From assembly GCA_050187875.1 (NCBI GenBank), contig JBFWXB010000010.1, positions 47,580 to 111,579 on the forward strand: a stretch of DNA of 64,000 nucleotides, written 5' to 3'. Below the pieces are notes generated by a model. That model was not told the DNA's origin and did no database searches. It was given only the letters and a program-made list of their open reading frames with translations. The DNA is from JAFKKS01 sp050187875 (GTDB lineage Bacteria > Pseudomonadota > Alphaproteobacteria > Rhizobiales > Xanthobacteraceae). Both the position numbers and the translations under genes were made by a program. Positions 28,600 to 37,358 of the stretch are shown here, in pieces. Position 1 is the first letter of the stretch, and the number at the start of each line of letters is the position of its first letter.

Positions 28600-28625
28600 G
28601 AAGCCCCGCCATGCGGCGGGGCTTC
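28600..28625. terminator. Bidirectional intrinsic terminator
   Basis: A perfect 11-bp stem (GAAGCCCCGCC with GGCGGGGCTTC) has a 4-base loop ATGC. A run of A precedes it and CGTCTTATT follows, so it can stop transcripts from the small plus-strand gene and from the minus-strand transporter. Confidence 0.88.
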
Positions 28626-28643
28626 GTCTTATTGCGCTGAGCC

Positions 28644-30326
28644 TTAAGCGTCTTCGCCCCTGTAGGTGAAGATGTCGCGATCCTTCGTCTCCGGCACGAA
28701 CAGCATGCCGACGATGAAGGTCATCGCCGCGACCGCGATCGGGTACCAGAGGCCCGAATAGATGTCGCCGGTCGCCGCCACGATCGCGAAGGCGGTCGGC
28801 GGCAGGAACCCGCCGAACCAGCCGTTGCCGATGTGATAGGGCAGCGACATGCCGGTGTAGCGGATGCGGGTCGGGAAGAGTTCGACCAGCATCGCCGCGA
28901 TCGGGCCGTAGACCATCGTGACGAAGATCACGAGGATCGTCAGGATCAGCACCAGCATCGGCTTGTTGGCTTTCGCCGGATCGAAGGCGGCCGGGTAGCC
29001 CGCAGCGCGGATCGCGTCCGTGAGCTGCTTGTTGAGGGCATCCGTCTTGGCCTTCGCTTCAGCGGCGGGCAGGCCCGTCACGTCGATGCCTTGGATCACC
29101 TTGTCGCCGATCTTCACGCTGGCGACCGTGCCCGCGGGCGCGTGCTCGTTATGGTAGCTCACCGAGTTCCGGGCGAGGAACGACTTCAGCACGTCGCACG
29201 CCGTGGTGAAGGACGCCGTGCCGACCGGGTTGAACTGAAATGAGCACTTCGAGATATCGGCCGTCACCGTCACCGGCGCGCGTTCTTGCGCGGCGGCGAG
29301 ATCGGGATTGGCGTATTTCGCAAGCGCACCGAACAACGGGAAGTAGGTGAGCGCTGCGATCAGGCAGCCGAGGAGAATGATCGGCTTGCGGCCAACGCGA
29401 TCGGAGAGCCAGCCGAAGACGATGAAGAATGGTGTACCGATGAGCAGCGACAGCGCGATCAGGATGTTCGCCGTCGTGCCATCCATCTTCAACGTCTGCG
29501 TCAGGAAGAACAGGGCATAGAACTGCCCCGTATACCAAACCACCGCTTGTCCGGCCGTGCCGCCGAGCAGCGCAAGGAGCGCCACCTTGGCGTTCTTCCA
29601 GCGCCCGAAGGCCTCGCTCAGCGGCGCCTTGGAGTGCGTGCCTTCCTCCTTCATCTTGGTGAAGGCCGGCGACTCCTGCAATTGCAGCCGGATCCAGATC
29701 GACACCGCGAGCAGCAGAATCGAGATCAGGAACGGGATGCGCCAGCCCCACGCGGCAAACGCCTCGGGGGACATGCCGAGCCGCAGCGCCAGGATGACGA
29801 TGAGCGAGAGGAACAAGCCAACGGTCGCCGTCGTCTGAATCCAGGACGTATAGAAGCCGCGGCGGTCGTGCGGGGCGTGTTCCGCCACATAGGTCGCGGC
29901 GCCGCCATACTCGCCACCGAGCGCGAGGCCCTGCAGCAGGCGGCAGGCAATGAATGCGACCGGCGCGAGGATGCCGATTGACGCATAGCCGGGAAGAAGC
30001 CCGACCACGAAGGTCGCAAGACCCATGATCGTCATGGTGACGAGGAAGGTGTATTTACGGCCGATGAGGTCGCCGAGACGGCCGAAGAACAGCGCCCCGA
30101 AGGGACGCACCGCGAAGCCCGCGGCAAAGCCGAGAAGGGTGAAGATGAAGCCGGCGGTCGGATTCACGCCGGAGAAGAAGTTGGCCGAGATGTTCGCGGC
30201 GAGCGAACCGGCGAGATAGAAGTCGTACCACTCGAACACAGTGCCGGCGGAGGAAGCGATGATAACTTTTCGCTCCTCCGCGGACATGGGTTTGGCTCGA
30301 CCCATGGTCGTCGTCATTGTCGTCAT
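28644..30326 (-). CDS. MFS transporter, metabolite:H+ symporter (MHS) family, with large periplasmic loop
   Basis: A 560-residue permease with 12 predicted helices. It has the MHS start ASSAGTVFEWYDFYLAGSL, the helix 2-3 motif GRLGDLIGRK and the helix 4 motif RLLQGLALGGEYGGA. A second WLSDRVGRKP follows helix 8. About 115 extra residues are inserted between helices 9 and 10 (roughly residues 345-460), on the periplasmic side by topology. They contain two cysteines (SKCSFQF and TACD) that could form a disulfide. Relatives move dicarboxylates, aromatic acids, proline or betaine with protons. The start MTTMTTT is behind GAGGGGCG. Confidence 0.9.
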   Translation of the reverse strand: MTTMTTTMGRAKPMSAEERKVIIASSAGTVFEWYDFYLAGSLAANISANFFSGVNPTAGFIFTLLGFAAGFAVRPFGALFFGRLGDLIGRKYTFLVTMTIMGLATFVVGLLPGYASIGILAPVAFIACRLLQGLALGGEYGGAATYVAEHAPHDRRGFYTSWIQTTATVGLFLSLIVILALRLGMSPEAFAAWGWRIPFLISILLLAVSIWIRLQLQESPAFTKMKEEGTHSKAPLSEAFGRWKNAKVALLALLGGTAGQAVVWYTGQFYALFFLTQTLKMDGTTANILIALSLLIGTPFFIVFGWLSDRVGRKPIILLGCLIAALTYFPLFGALAKYANPDLAAAQERAPVTVTADISKCSFQFNPVGTASFTTACDVLKSFLARNSVSYHNEHAPAGTVASVKIGDKVIQGIDVTGLPAAEAKAKTDALNKQLTDAIRAAGYPAAFDPAKANKPMLVLILTILVIFVTMVYGPIAAMLVELFPTRIRYTGMSLPYHIGNGWFGGFLPPTAFAIVAATGDIYSGLWYPIAVAAMTFIVGMLFVPETKDRDIFTYRGEDA

Positions 30327-30572
30327 TGTATCGCCCCTCTATCGGAGACCCGCGACTTGCGGAGGTCCCGGAGCCTGGAGGCTAGTCCCGCGCAAAATGC
30401 GGTGTCGCAGGGCGAACGGTCGCACGGCTAAAGTCTTAGATGCAGTGCGAAAACCTCCGGGCTGCAAGCGTAGGCCGATGCCAAGTCATTAATGTTACTA
30501 CGAGATTTCGATCGCCCTTGCTCGAACTTGGCGCGGCATGGGCGTTATCATGCGTTGGCTTGGGAGCGCGTG

Positions 30573-31061
30573 ATGCACTGCTTTTTACATTTTTCCGCGC
30601 TGAGTGTCGCCGCGGTGACTCTGACCACCGCCTGGTTTGGCGTCGGCCTGGCGCGCGCCGACCATGCGCCGGCCATCGTCATTCCCGGAAACCCGCGCGT
30701 TCCGGTGATCATCGACGGCATCGATGCGACCGGTGGCGTCGTCGAGGGAGACTGGGGTCTCTATCGGCCGGGTCACGGCCGCGTGACAGTCTTTCCACCG
30801 CCCGTGATCCTCGAAGAGCTTCCACAGGCGCCGCATTACTTCCCGTCGGCTGGGCGACCGCCACGCGTCGGCCGCGACGAGGTGGTCCCGCGACGGCGCG
30901 CCGCGATGCCGGCTGAGTCCTTCCATCGCTCATGGACGACGGATGGTGGCGCGCCGCCGGCGCCCGCCGATCTCAATCCCGTGCCCTACGATCCGCCGGC
31001 CGTCATCGAAGCCTATCCCCAACGCGACTATCCGCGACCGCGGCATCGCCGCCACAAGTGA
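30573..31061 (+). CDS. Exported Pro-rich hypothetical protein
   Basis: A 162-residue protein from the ATG at 30573, with GGGAG eight bases upstream. Residues 1-29 are a signal peptide ending ARA before DHAP. The mature protein is rich in Pro, Arg and His (PPPVILEELPQAPHYFPSAG, YPRPRHRRHK) with no known domain. It is followed 13 bases later by another exported protein, so the two probably form an operon. Function unknown; envelope or periplasmic location is likely. Confidence 0.7.
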   Translation: MHCFLHFSALSVAAVTLTTAWFGVGLARADHAPAIVIPGNPRVPVIIDGIDATGGVVEGDWGLYRPGHGRVTVFPPPVILEELPQAPHYFPSAGRPPRVGRDEVVPRRRAAMPAESFHRSWTTDGGAPPAPADLNPVPYDPPAVIEAYPQRDYPRPRHRRHK

Positions 31062-31074
31062 TGAGGAGTGAAGA

Positions 31075-31590
31075 ATGTCAGTTGTCCGTTTGAGTCTCTT
31101 TGGCGCCGCCGCGGCGCTGATCCTTGCATCCGCGACGCCCGCCGCAGCGGGCGGCTTCGGTTACGAGGGCGGCGGCGCCATCGTGAACTGCGTGCGCTCG
31201 ATCTGCAATTTCGGCGCGCGCGGCTATCGCCACCATCACCGTCATCATCATCGGCATTTCGGCTATTGGGGCGAAGGCCGCATCATCACGGCGTCGCCGT
31301 ATTATCTCGTCGATCAGGGGCCGGTGTATAACATCCCGGCGATCGCCTATCGCGAGCCCTCGGTCGCATACGACATCGACGCCGGCGCCTATCCCTATGT
31401 GGGCTGGCGCACCTATGGGCCGCGGCGCTTCTATGGCGGCACGCGTTATCGCTCGCATTGGCGGCATGGCTTTCACCATGGCCATCGCGCGTATCGCCAC
31501 GTGCGCTACAGCGCCCGCTACGGCAAGCCGTATTTTCCGCGCCATCACGGCCACGGCCACCACCACCATCGTCACGGTGCGTGGCGCTGA
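31075..31590 (+). CDS. Exported His/Tyr/Gly-rich hypothetical protein
   Basis: A 171-residue protein. Residues 1-25 form a signal peptide (LFGAAAALILASATPAAA before GGFGY). The mature part has dense His clusters, HHHRHHHRHFGYWG near residue 55 and HGHGHHHHRHGAWR at the C-terminus, plus YxxY-type repeats (YYLVDQGPVY, YPYVGWRTYGPRRFYGG). The His clusters suggest binding of Ni, Zn, Cu or Co in the periplasm, but no metal transporter is adjacent. The C-terminus is 3 bases from the end of convergent rlmB. Confidence 0.72.
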   Translation: MSVVRLSLFGAAAALILASATPAAAGGFGYEGGGAIVNCVRSICNFGARGYRHHHRHHHRHFGYWGEGRIITASPYYLVDQGPVYNIPAIAYREPSVAYDIDAGAYPYVGWRTYGPRRFYGGTRYRSHWRHGFHHGHRAYRHVRYSARYGKPYFPRHHGHGHHHHRHGAWR

Positions 31591-31593
31591 ACT

Positions 31594-32394
31594 TCAGCGT
31601 GACGCCAAGGCGCGTGTCGCGACATAGAGCGCGAGCGCTGCAGCGTTCGAGACGTTGAGGCTTTTGATCGCGCCGGGAAGGTCGAGACGTGCGAGCACAT
31701 CGCAGGTCTCGCGCGTGAGCTGGCGCAGGCCTTTGCCTTCCGCGCCGAGCACGACGGCGAGCGGCGCGCGCAGCGCCGTCGCCGCAAGATCGTCGGGCGC
31801 ATCGCTGTCGAGCCCGACGGTCTGGAAGCCGCGCTCCTTGAGGGCTTGAAGTCCGCGCGCCAGATTTTGCACGGTGATGATCGGCACCTGATCGAGCGCG
31901 CCGGACGCCGCCTTGGCGAGCACGCCGCTTGCGGCCGCGCTGTGGCGCGCCGTGGTGACGATCGCATCCACCGCAAAGGCGGAGGCCGAGCGTAGGATCG
32001 CGCCGACATTGTGCGGATCGGTGATCTGGTCGAGCACCAGGACGAGGCGCGCGCCGTGCAGATCCTCGAGCGTGCGATCGGCAAGCGGCGCCGCCTCGGC
32101 GAGGATGCCCTGATGCACGGCGTCGGGCGTGAGCCGCGCCGCGATCGCGTCCGGCCGCACCACCTTGGGCTCGACCGGCAGCGGCAGCGCCTCGTCCTTG
32201 ATCCGGCGCAGCGCATTCTCCGTGACATAGAGCGCGTGGATGTCGCGGAGCGGATTCTCCAGCGCCGCCTTCACCGAATGCCAGCCATAGAGGAGCGTGC
32301 GATCGTCGGGCTCGGCTCGCGCCGGTTTGCGGCGGCGCTCGAAGGCGCCGGGGCGGGTGCGGAAGGGCGGACGGCGTCCTTTGCGGTCAGGCAT
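31594..32394 (-). CDS. rlmB: 23S rRNA (guanosine-2'-O-)-methyltransferase RlmB (SpoU/TrmH family)
   Basis: A 266-residue SPOUT methyltransferase. An N-terminal substrate-binding domain (LLYGWHSVKAALENP) is followed by the knotted catalytic domain with motif 1 LDQITDPHNVGAILRSA, motif 2 VLGAEGKGLR and motif 3 SLNVSNAAALALY. RlmB methylates G2251 of E. coli 23S rRNA in the peptidyl-transferase region. The basic N-terminal tail of about 30 residues is common in alphaproteobacteria. Paralogues of the TrmH group have similar motifs, so the exact target is assigned by family resemblance. Confidence 0.88.
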   Translation of the reverse strand: MPDRKGRRPPFRTRPGAFERRRKPARAEPDDRTLLYGWHSVKAALENPLRDIHALYVTENALRRIKDEALPLPVEPKVVRPDAIAARLTPDAVHQGILAEAAPLADRTLEDLHGARLVLVLDQITDPHNVGAILRSASAFAVDAIVTTARHSAAASGVLAKAASGALDQVPIITVQNLARGLQALKERGFQTVGLDSDAPDDLAATALRAPLAVVLGAEGKGLRQLTRETCDVLARLDLPGAIKSLNVSNAAALALYVATRALASR

Positions 32395-32569
32395 GCGGGG
32401 TGGAAATCCGGAAACGGCGACGAAAAGAGGCGGGCGGGCATTTCGGGTTGACAGCCCGAACCCCCGTCACCATAACACGGCGGCTCATGGGATTCCCCGC
32501 CGTTCGCGGGGCTTTCCATTTGAATTTCCTGCAAATCTTGCTGGCGTCCGTGCCGGCGGAGAATTGCCT

Positions 32570-32654
32570 GGAGGGGTGCCCGAGTGGTTAAAGGGGACGG
32601 ACTGTAAATCCGTTGGCTTAGCCTACGTTGGTTCGAATCCAACCCCCTCCACCA
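32570..32654 (+). tRNA. tRNA-Tyr (anticodon GTA)
   Basis: A type II tRNA of 85 bases with encoded CCA. Acceptor GGAGGGG pairs with CCCCTCC, the anticodon loop CTGTAAA gives GTA, a long variable arm follows, and the T arm has GGTTCGAATCC. It stands 38 bases before tRNA-Gly, so the two are probably transcribed together. Confidence 0.95.
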
Positions 32655-32692
32655 GTCTCACGGGAGCGACAGTCTGACGGGATGGCCGTCAC

Positions 32693-32766
32693 GCGGGTGT
32701 AGCTCAATGGTAGAGCAGCAGCCTTCCAAGCTGAATACGAGGGTTCGATTCCCTTCACCCGCTCCA
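32693..32766 (+). tRNA. tRNA-Gly (anticodon TCC)
   Basis: A 74-base cloverleaf with acceptor GCGGGTG pairing CACCCGC, D-loop AATGGTA, anticodon loop CTTCCAA (TCC), T arm GGTTCGATTCC and encoded CCA. It follows tRNA-Tyr. Confidence 0.94.
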
Positions 32767-32814
32767 ATCCGCCGCGCCGTTTGAATCGCAAAAATTATTG
32801 TCATCGCCGCGATC

Positions 32815-32843
32815 ATCGGACGCGCCTTTGCGACGCGTCCGAT
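32815..32843. terminator. Possible terminator between tRNA-Gly and the YcaC-type hydrolase gene
   Basis: A perfect 10-bp stem ATCGGACGCG / CGCGTCCGAT with a 9-base loop lies between the tRNA pair and the end of the convergent hydrolase gene. The U-rich tract on the minus strand is about 15 bases away, so termination strength is uncertain. Confidence 0.5.
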
Positions 32844-32854
32844 TTCGGCTGCGA

Positions 32855-33481
32855 TTACTTCTTGCCCGAGACCGTCGTGTAGGCGGTGATGAGGTTGCGG
32901 TAGTCCGGGATGTGATTGGAGAATAGCGTCCCGAGACCTTCGACGTCATTGCGCCAGTCGCGATGCAACTCGCAGGCGACGCCGAACCACGTCATGAGCT
33001 GCGCGCCGGCGGCCGTCATGCGTTCCCACGCGGCATCGCGCGTGATCGCATTGAAGGTGCCGGACGCGTCGGTGACGACGAACACGTCGAAGTCTTCCGC
33101 AATCGCGGAGAGCGCCGGGAACGCTACGCACACTTCCGTCACGATGCCGGCGATGATGAGCTGCTTCTTGCCGGTCGCCTTGACGGCCTTGACGAAGTCT
33201 TCGTTGTCCCAAGCGTTGATCTGGCCGGGGCGCGGAATGAAGGGCGCCTTCGGGAAGATCTGCTTGAGCTCGGGCATCAGCGGACCGTTGGGTCCGTCCT
33301 CGAAGCTCGTCGTGAGGATAGTCGGCAGCTTGAAGTAGGCGGCGAGGTCGGCGAGAGCCAACACGTTGTTCTTGAACTTGTCCGGCTCGATGTCGCGCAC
33401 CAGCGAGAGCAATCCGGCTTGATGATCGACGAGGAGAACGGCGGCATTGTTCTTGTCGAGACGCACGTAGGGCTTGGACAT
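32855..33481 (-). CDS. YcaC-type isochorismatase-family hydrolase
   Basis: A 208-residue cysteine-hydrolase-fold protein from the ATG at 33481, with GGAG six bases upstream (an ATG four codons earlier lacks one). The triad positions known for YcaC match: Asp19 in LLVDHQAG, Arg84 in FIPRPGQ and Cys118 in VTEVCVAF. YcaC proteins form octamers; their substrate is not established. The gene follows the pirin gene in the same direction by 84 bases, and a LysR regulator diverges from the pair. Confidence 0.9.
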   Translation of the reverse strand: MSKPYVRLDKNNAAVLLVDHQAGLLSLVRDIEPDKFKNNVLALADLAAYFKLPTILTTSFEDGPNGPLMPELKQIFPKAPFIPRPGQINAWDNEDFVKAVKATGKKQLIIAGIVTEVCVAFPALSAIAEDFDVFVVTDASGTFNAITRDAAWERMTAAGAQLMTWFGVACELHRDWRNDVEGLGTLFSNHIPDYRNLITAYTTVSGKK

Positions 33482-33565
33482 CTGCTTCTCCATAGGTGAG
33501 GGATTAGAAGGACGGTTGTCGGGGCGGTGAGGCAGGCTCCGGCAGGGCGCCGGAGCCGCGTTGCT

Positions 33566-34444
33566 TCAGACCGCGGCGCCTTCGCGGATCGCGCCGAATT
33601 TTCCGCTCTGGAAATCGAGCATCGCCTGCTTGATCTCACCGACGGTGTTCATGACGAACGGGCCGTGTGCGACGACCGGCTCGTCGATCGGCTCGCCGCT
33701 GAGCACCAAGAGCTTCGCGTCGCCATTGGCTTCGATGCTAATGCCGCCGCCGTTGCGCCCGAGGATCACCGTCTGCGCTTCGCGCACGATCTGGCGTCCG
33801 TCGATCTCGACGGTCCCTGACAGAACGAGGACGGAAAGCGTGTGACCCTCCGGGACGTCGAGCGCCGCCGTTTTGCCGGCGCGCAACCGCACGTCCCAGA
33901 CATTGACGGGCGTGAACGTGCGCGCGGGGCCTTCGGCGTTGCCGAAGCGGCCGGCGATCACGCGCAGCGTGCCGGCGCCGTCCGCCAGCGCGACGGTCGG
34001 GATGCTTGCTGCGGAGAGCGTCTGGTAGCCGGGCTTCGCTGTCTTGTCCTTCGCCGGCAGGTTCACCCAGAGCTGCACCATCTCGAAGGCGCCGCCCTTC
34101 GCCGCGAAGGCGGGCGAGTGATACTCCTCGTGCAGGATGCCGGAGGCCGCCGTCATCCATTGCACGTCGCCCGGGCCGATGACGCCGCCGGCGCCGGTCG
34201 AGTCCCGGTGCTCCACCTCGCCGTCATAGACGATGGTGACGGTCTCGAAGCCCTTGTGCGGATGCTGGCCGACGCCGCGCCGCGCGGCGGTCGGCTCGAA
34301 CCGGGCGGGACCGGCGTAATCCAGCATGATGAAGGGACTGATGTGCTGCCCCTGGTCGTGATGCGAGAGCATCGTGCGCACCGGGAAGCCGTCGCCGACC
34401 CAATGCTGGCGGGGTGCGCTGTAGGTGCCGAGGATTTGTCTCAT
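33566..34444 (-). CDS. Pirin family protein
   Basis: A 292-residue bicupin. The N-terminal cupin carries the metal ligands H61 and H63 (GQHPHKGFETVT) and H105 and E107 (SGILHEEYHS), the pirin iron set. WVGDGFPVRTMLSHHD and PFIMLDYAGP are family hallmarks. Pirins act as iron proteins or quercetinase-like dioxygenases. It is the first gene after the divergent LysR promoter region and precedes the YcaC-type hydrolase, a combination seen in other Proteobacteria. Confidence 0.93.
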   Translation of the reverse strand: MRQILGTYSAPRQHWVGDGFPVRTMLSHHDQGQHISPFIMLDYAGPARFEPTAARRGVGQHPHKGFETVTIVYDGEVEHRDSTGAGGVIGPGDVQWMTAASGILHEEYHSPAFAAKGGAFEMVQLWVNLPAKDKTAKPGYQTLSAASIPTVALADGAGTLRVIAGRFGNAEGPARTFTPVNVWDVRLRAGKTAALDVPEGHTLSVLVLSGTVEIDGRQIVREAQTVILGRNGGGISIEANGDAKLLVLSGEPIDEPVVAHGPFVMNTVGEIKQAMLDFQSGKFGAIREGAAV

Positions 34445-34564
34445 GGCCTGTCTCCATTTGCCTGGCGCCTGAGCGCCGTGTTGTTGTGGAGACTATGGTT
34501 GGGACGAGGAGGCGACTATCCGGCAATGTTTGACTGGTCTGTCCTAAATTTGGGACAATGAGGC
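34445..34564. promoter_or_regulatory. Divergent promoter region between pirin and LysR genes
   Basis: This 120-base spacer separates two divergently transcribed genes. LysR-type regulators usually bind such spacers and control both sides. I see no convincing -35/-10 pair or clear T-N11-A palindrome, so this rests on gene arrangement only. Confidence 0.45.
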
Positions 34565-35500
34565 GTGCAGGACCTCAACGACCTCTATTACTTCGTTCAA
34601 GTCGTCGACCATGGCGGCTTCGCAGCCGCCGGGCGCGCGCTTGGCATTCCGAAGTCGAAGCTGAGCCGGCGCATCCTGGAACTGGAGGCGCGGCTCGGTG
34701 TGCGCCTCCTGCAGCGCTCTACGCGCAAACTCGCGGTCACCGAGCTCGGGCAGGAATATTACCGGCATTGCGTCGCGATGCTGGTCGAGGCGGCCGCCGC
34801 GCAGGAGACGATCGAGCGCTCGCGCTCGGCGCCGCAAGGCCTCATCCGGGTGAGCGCGCCGCCGGCGCTCGTCTGCTTCGAGGTGGGGCCGATGATCGCG
34901 CGCTATATGGCCGCCAATCCGCGCGTCGCCGTGGAGCTCGAATCCACCTCGCGCCGGGTCGACATCATCGGCGAGGGGATCGATGTCGCGCTGCGCGTGC
35001 GCTTCCCGCCGATCGAACAATCGGACTTGGTGATGCGCGTGCTCGGTGAAAGTCCGCAGCGCATGGTCGCGAGCCCTGACTTGGTGAAGGGGCGCACGCT
35101 GCCTCTCGTTCCGGCCGACCTCGGCACGCTGCCGAGCCTCGATCTCGCGCCGCAGCTGTCGCGGCATTTCTGGGAGCTGAAGGGCGCCGACGGCGCCGCG
35201 GTCCGGGTCGAGCACGTGCCGCGGCTGGTGACCGACGACATGGCGCAGCTCCTCCATGCGGCACTCGCGGGCGTCGGCGTCGTGAAGCTTCCCTCGATGG
35301 TGGCCGACGCGCATATCGCGGCGGGGAAGCTCGTGAATCTCACGCCTGACTGGTCGCCGCGCAGCGGCGTCGTCCACGCCGTCTTCCCGTCGCGGCGCGG
35401 CTTGCTGCCGTCGATCCGCACGTTCCTCGACCACCTCGTGGCCGAGTACGCGGCCGCCCGGCATGGCGAGCTATCAGCGGGCCAGGCCGATATTGCTTAG
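34565..35500 (+). CDS. LysR family transcriptional regulator
   Basis: A 311-residue regulator starting at a GTG behind GAGG; an ATG at 34558 is out of frame. The winged helix is at residues about 5-60 (FVQVVDHGGFAAAGRALGIP, KSKLSRRILELEARLGVRLL), followed by the linker helix and a two-lobed effector domain (IRVSAPPALVCFEVGPMIARYMAANPRV). It diverges from the pirin/YcaC pair and probably controls it, as in related bacteria. The effector is unknown. Confidence 0.92.
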   Translation: MQDLNDLYYFVQVVDHGGFAAAGRALGIPKSKLSRRILELEARLGVRLLQRSTRKLAVTELGQEYYRHCVAMLVEAAAAQETIERSRSAPQGLIRVSAPPALVCFEVGPMIARYMAANPRVAVELESTSRRVDIIGEGIDVALRVRFPPIEQSDLVMRVLGESPQRMVASPDLVKGRTLPLVPADLGTLPSLDLAPQLSRHFWELKGADGAAVRVEHVPRLVTDDMAQLLHAALAGVGVVKLPSMVADAHIAAGKLVNLTPDWSPRSGVVHAVFPSRRGLLPSIRTFLDHLVAEYAAARHGELSAGQADIA

Positions 35501-35514
35501 GCGGCGGCGCCTTG

Positions 35515-35590
35515 GTAGTGGTCCGATTCTAACATTTGCATCCCGTTGCGGCAGGCGTAGTTGCAAATGTTAGAATCAAAGGACCACTAC
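35515..35590. repeat. Long palindrome A upstream of tuf
   Basis: The left arm 35515-35540 (GTAGTGGTCC then GATTCTAACATTTGCA) pairs with 35562-35590 over 26 bp. A 3-base bulge (AAA) lies in the right arm and the loop is 21 bases. Its arm sequence is related to palindrome B 12 bases downstream, so both belong to one element family. Confidence 0.9.
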
Positions 35591-35602
35591 AAATATAAGC
35601 TG

Positions 35603-35680
35603 CTAGTGGAGTTTGAATTTGACATTCGCTTGCAGGGTTTGCTGCTAAGCGGGTAGCGAATGTCAAATTCACTCCACTAG
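35603..35680. repeat. Long palindrome B upstream of tuf
   Basis: The left arm 35603-35630 (CTAGTGGAGTTT then GAATTTGACATTCGCT) pairs with 35655-35680, with a 2-base bulge and a 24-base loop. Compared with palindrome A about eight arm positions differ, and in each case the opposite arm has changed to keep the pair. The two share the outer TAGTGG and inner ACATT.GC blocks. Confidence 0.9.
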
Positions 35681-35821
35681 AGGGCCGTCGCCCGCTCGAT
35701 CCCGCGGCCTCCTTTGGGCGCGGTGTCGCCCGCTGCAGCAAAATGCGCGGCAGGTCCCTATCTATGCCGGGAAACAGCCGCCGGCCCGCGGCGGCGCCGA
35801 TGATCACAAAGCGAGACAGGA
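35681..35821 (+). other. tuf leader region
   Basis: These 141 bases between palindrome B and the EF-Tu start are G+C-rich, with a GCCGC/GCGGC hairpin near 35777-35795. I see no confident promoter. A tuf promoter is expected here or farther upstream. Confidence 0.3.
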
Positions 35822-37012
<1,191 letters not shown>

Positions 37013-37019
37013 CACCAGC

Positions 37020-37097
37020 CGTCATGCCCGGGCTTGACCCGGGCATCCATCTTCTTCGCGCAAGGGATGGATTGCCGGGTCAAGCCCAGCAATGACG
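37020..37097. repeat. CGTCAT...ATGACG palindromic repeat, copy 2
   Basis: It begins 8 bases after the tuf stop with CGTCATGCCCGGGCTTGACC and ends with CAATGACG. Same family as 13044-13118 and 40630-40706. It may act as the tuf terminator. Confidence 0.87.
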
Positions 37098-37180
37098 ACC
37101 TTCAGGCGTCGCCTTTGAGCCCTGAAGGCGGAAAAACACGTGACGGCGGCGCGCGGTTCGTTATAAGAACGCGCGCCGAT

Positions 37181-37256
37181 AGGAGTGTAGCTCAATTGGT
37201 AGAGCACCGGTCTCCAAAACCGGGGGCTGGGGGTTCGAGTCCCTCCACTCCTGCCA
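37181..37256 (+). tRNA. tRNA-Trp (anticodon CCA)
   Basis: A full cloverleaf of 76 bases: acceptor AGGAGTG with CACTCCT, D-loop AATTGGTA, anticodon loop TCTCCAAAA-type giving CCA, T arm GGGTTCGAGTCCC, and encoded 3' GCCA. tRNA-Trp between tuf and secE is the ancestral proteobacterial arrangement. Its last 27 bases are repeated at 39680-39706. Confidence 0.95.
37230..37256 (+). repeat. Candidate attachment site, left copy (3' end of tRNA-Trp)
   Basis: These 27 bases, from the T arm to the CCA end, recur at 39680-39706 with one difference (T at 37252, C at 39702). Integration into tRNA 3' ends leaves exactly such a direct repeat. Confidence 0.65.
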
Positions 37257-37358
37257 AACTCCCTCAAATGGCGTGAATCGCTTGTTTCGAGCGGCGGTTG
37301 AGCCGTCGTTCAGTCATTGGCCTGCGGCGCTCGCTGGAGGTGATCGGAAGGAATTGCG

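Noticed and set aside
35619..35647. TTGACA inside palindrome B as a tuf promoter -35
   Set aside because: At 16-18 bases downstream there is no acceptable -10 (GCTGCT, CTGCTA, TGCTAA), and the TTGACA is part of a repeat arm.
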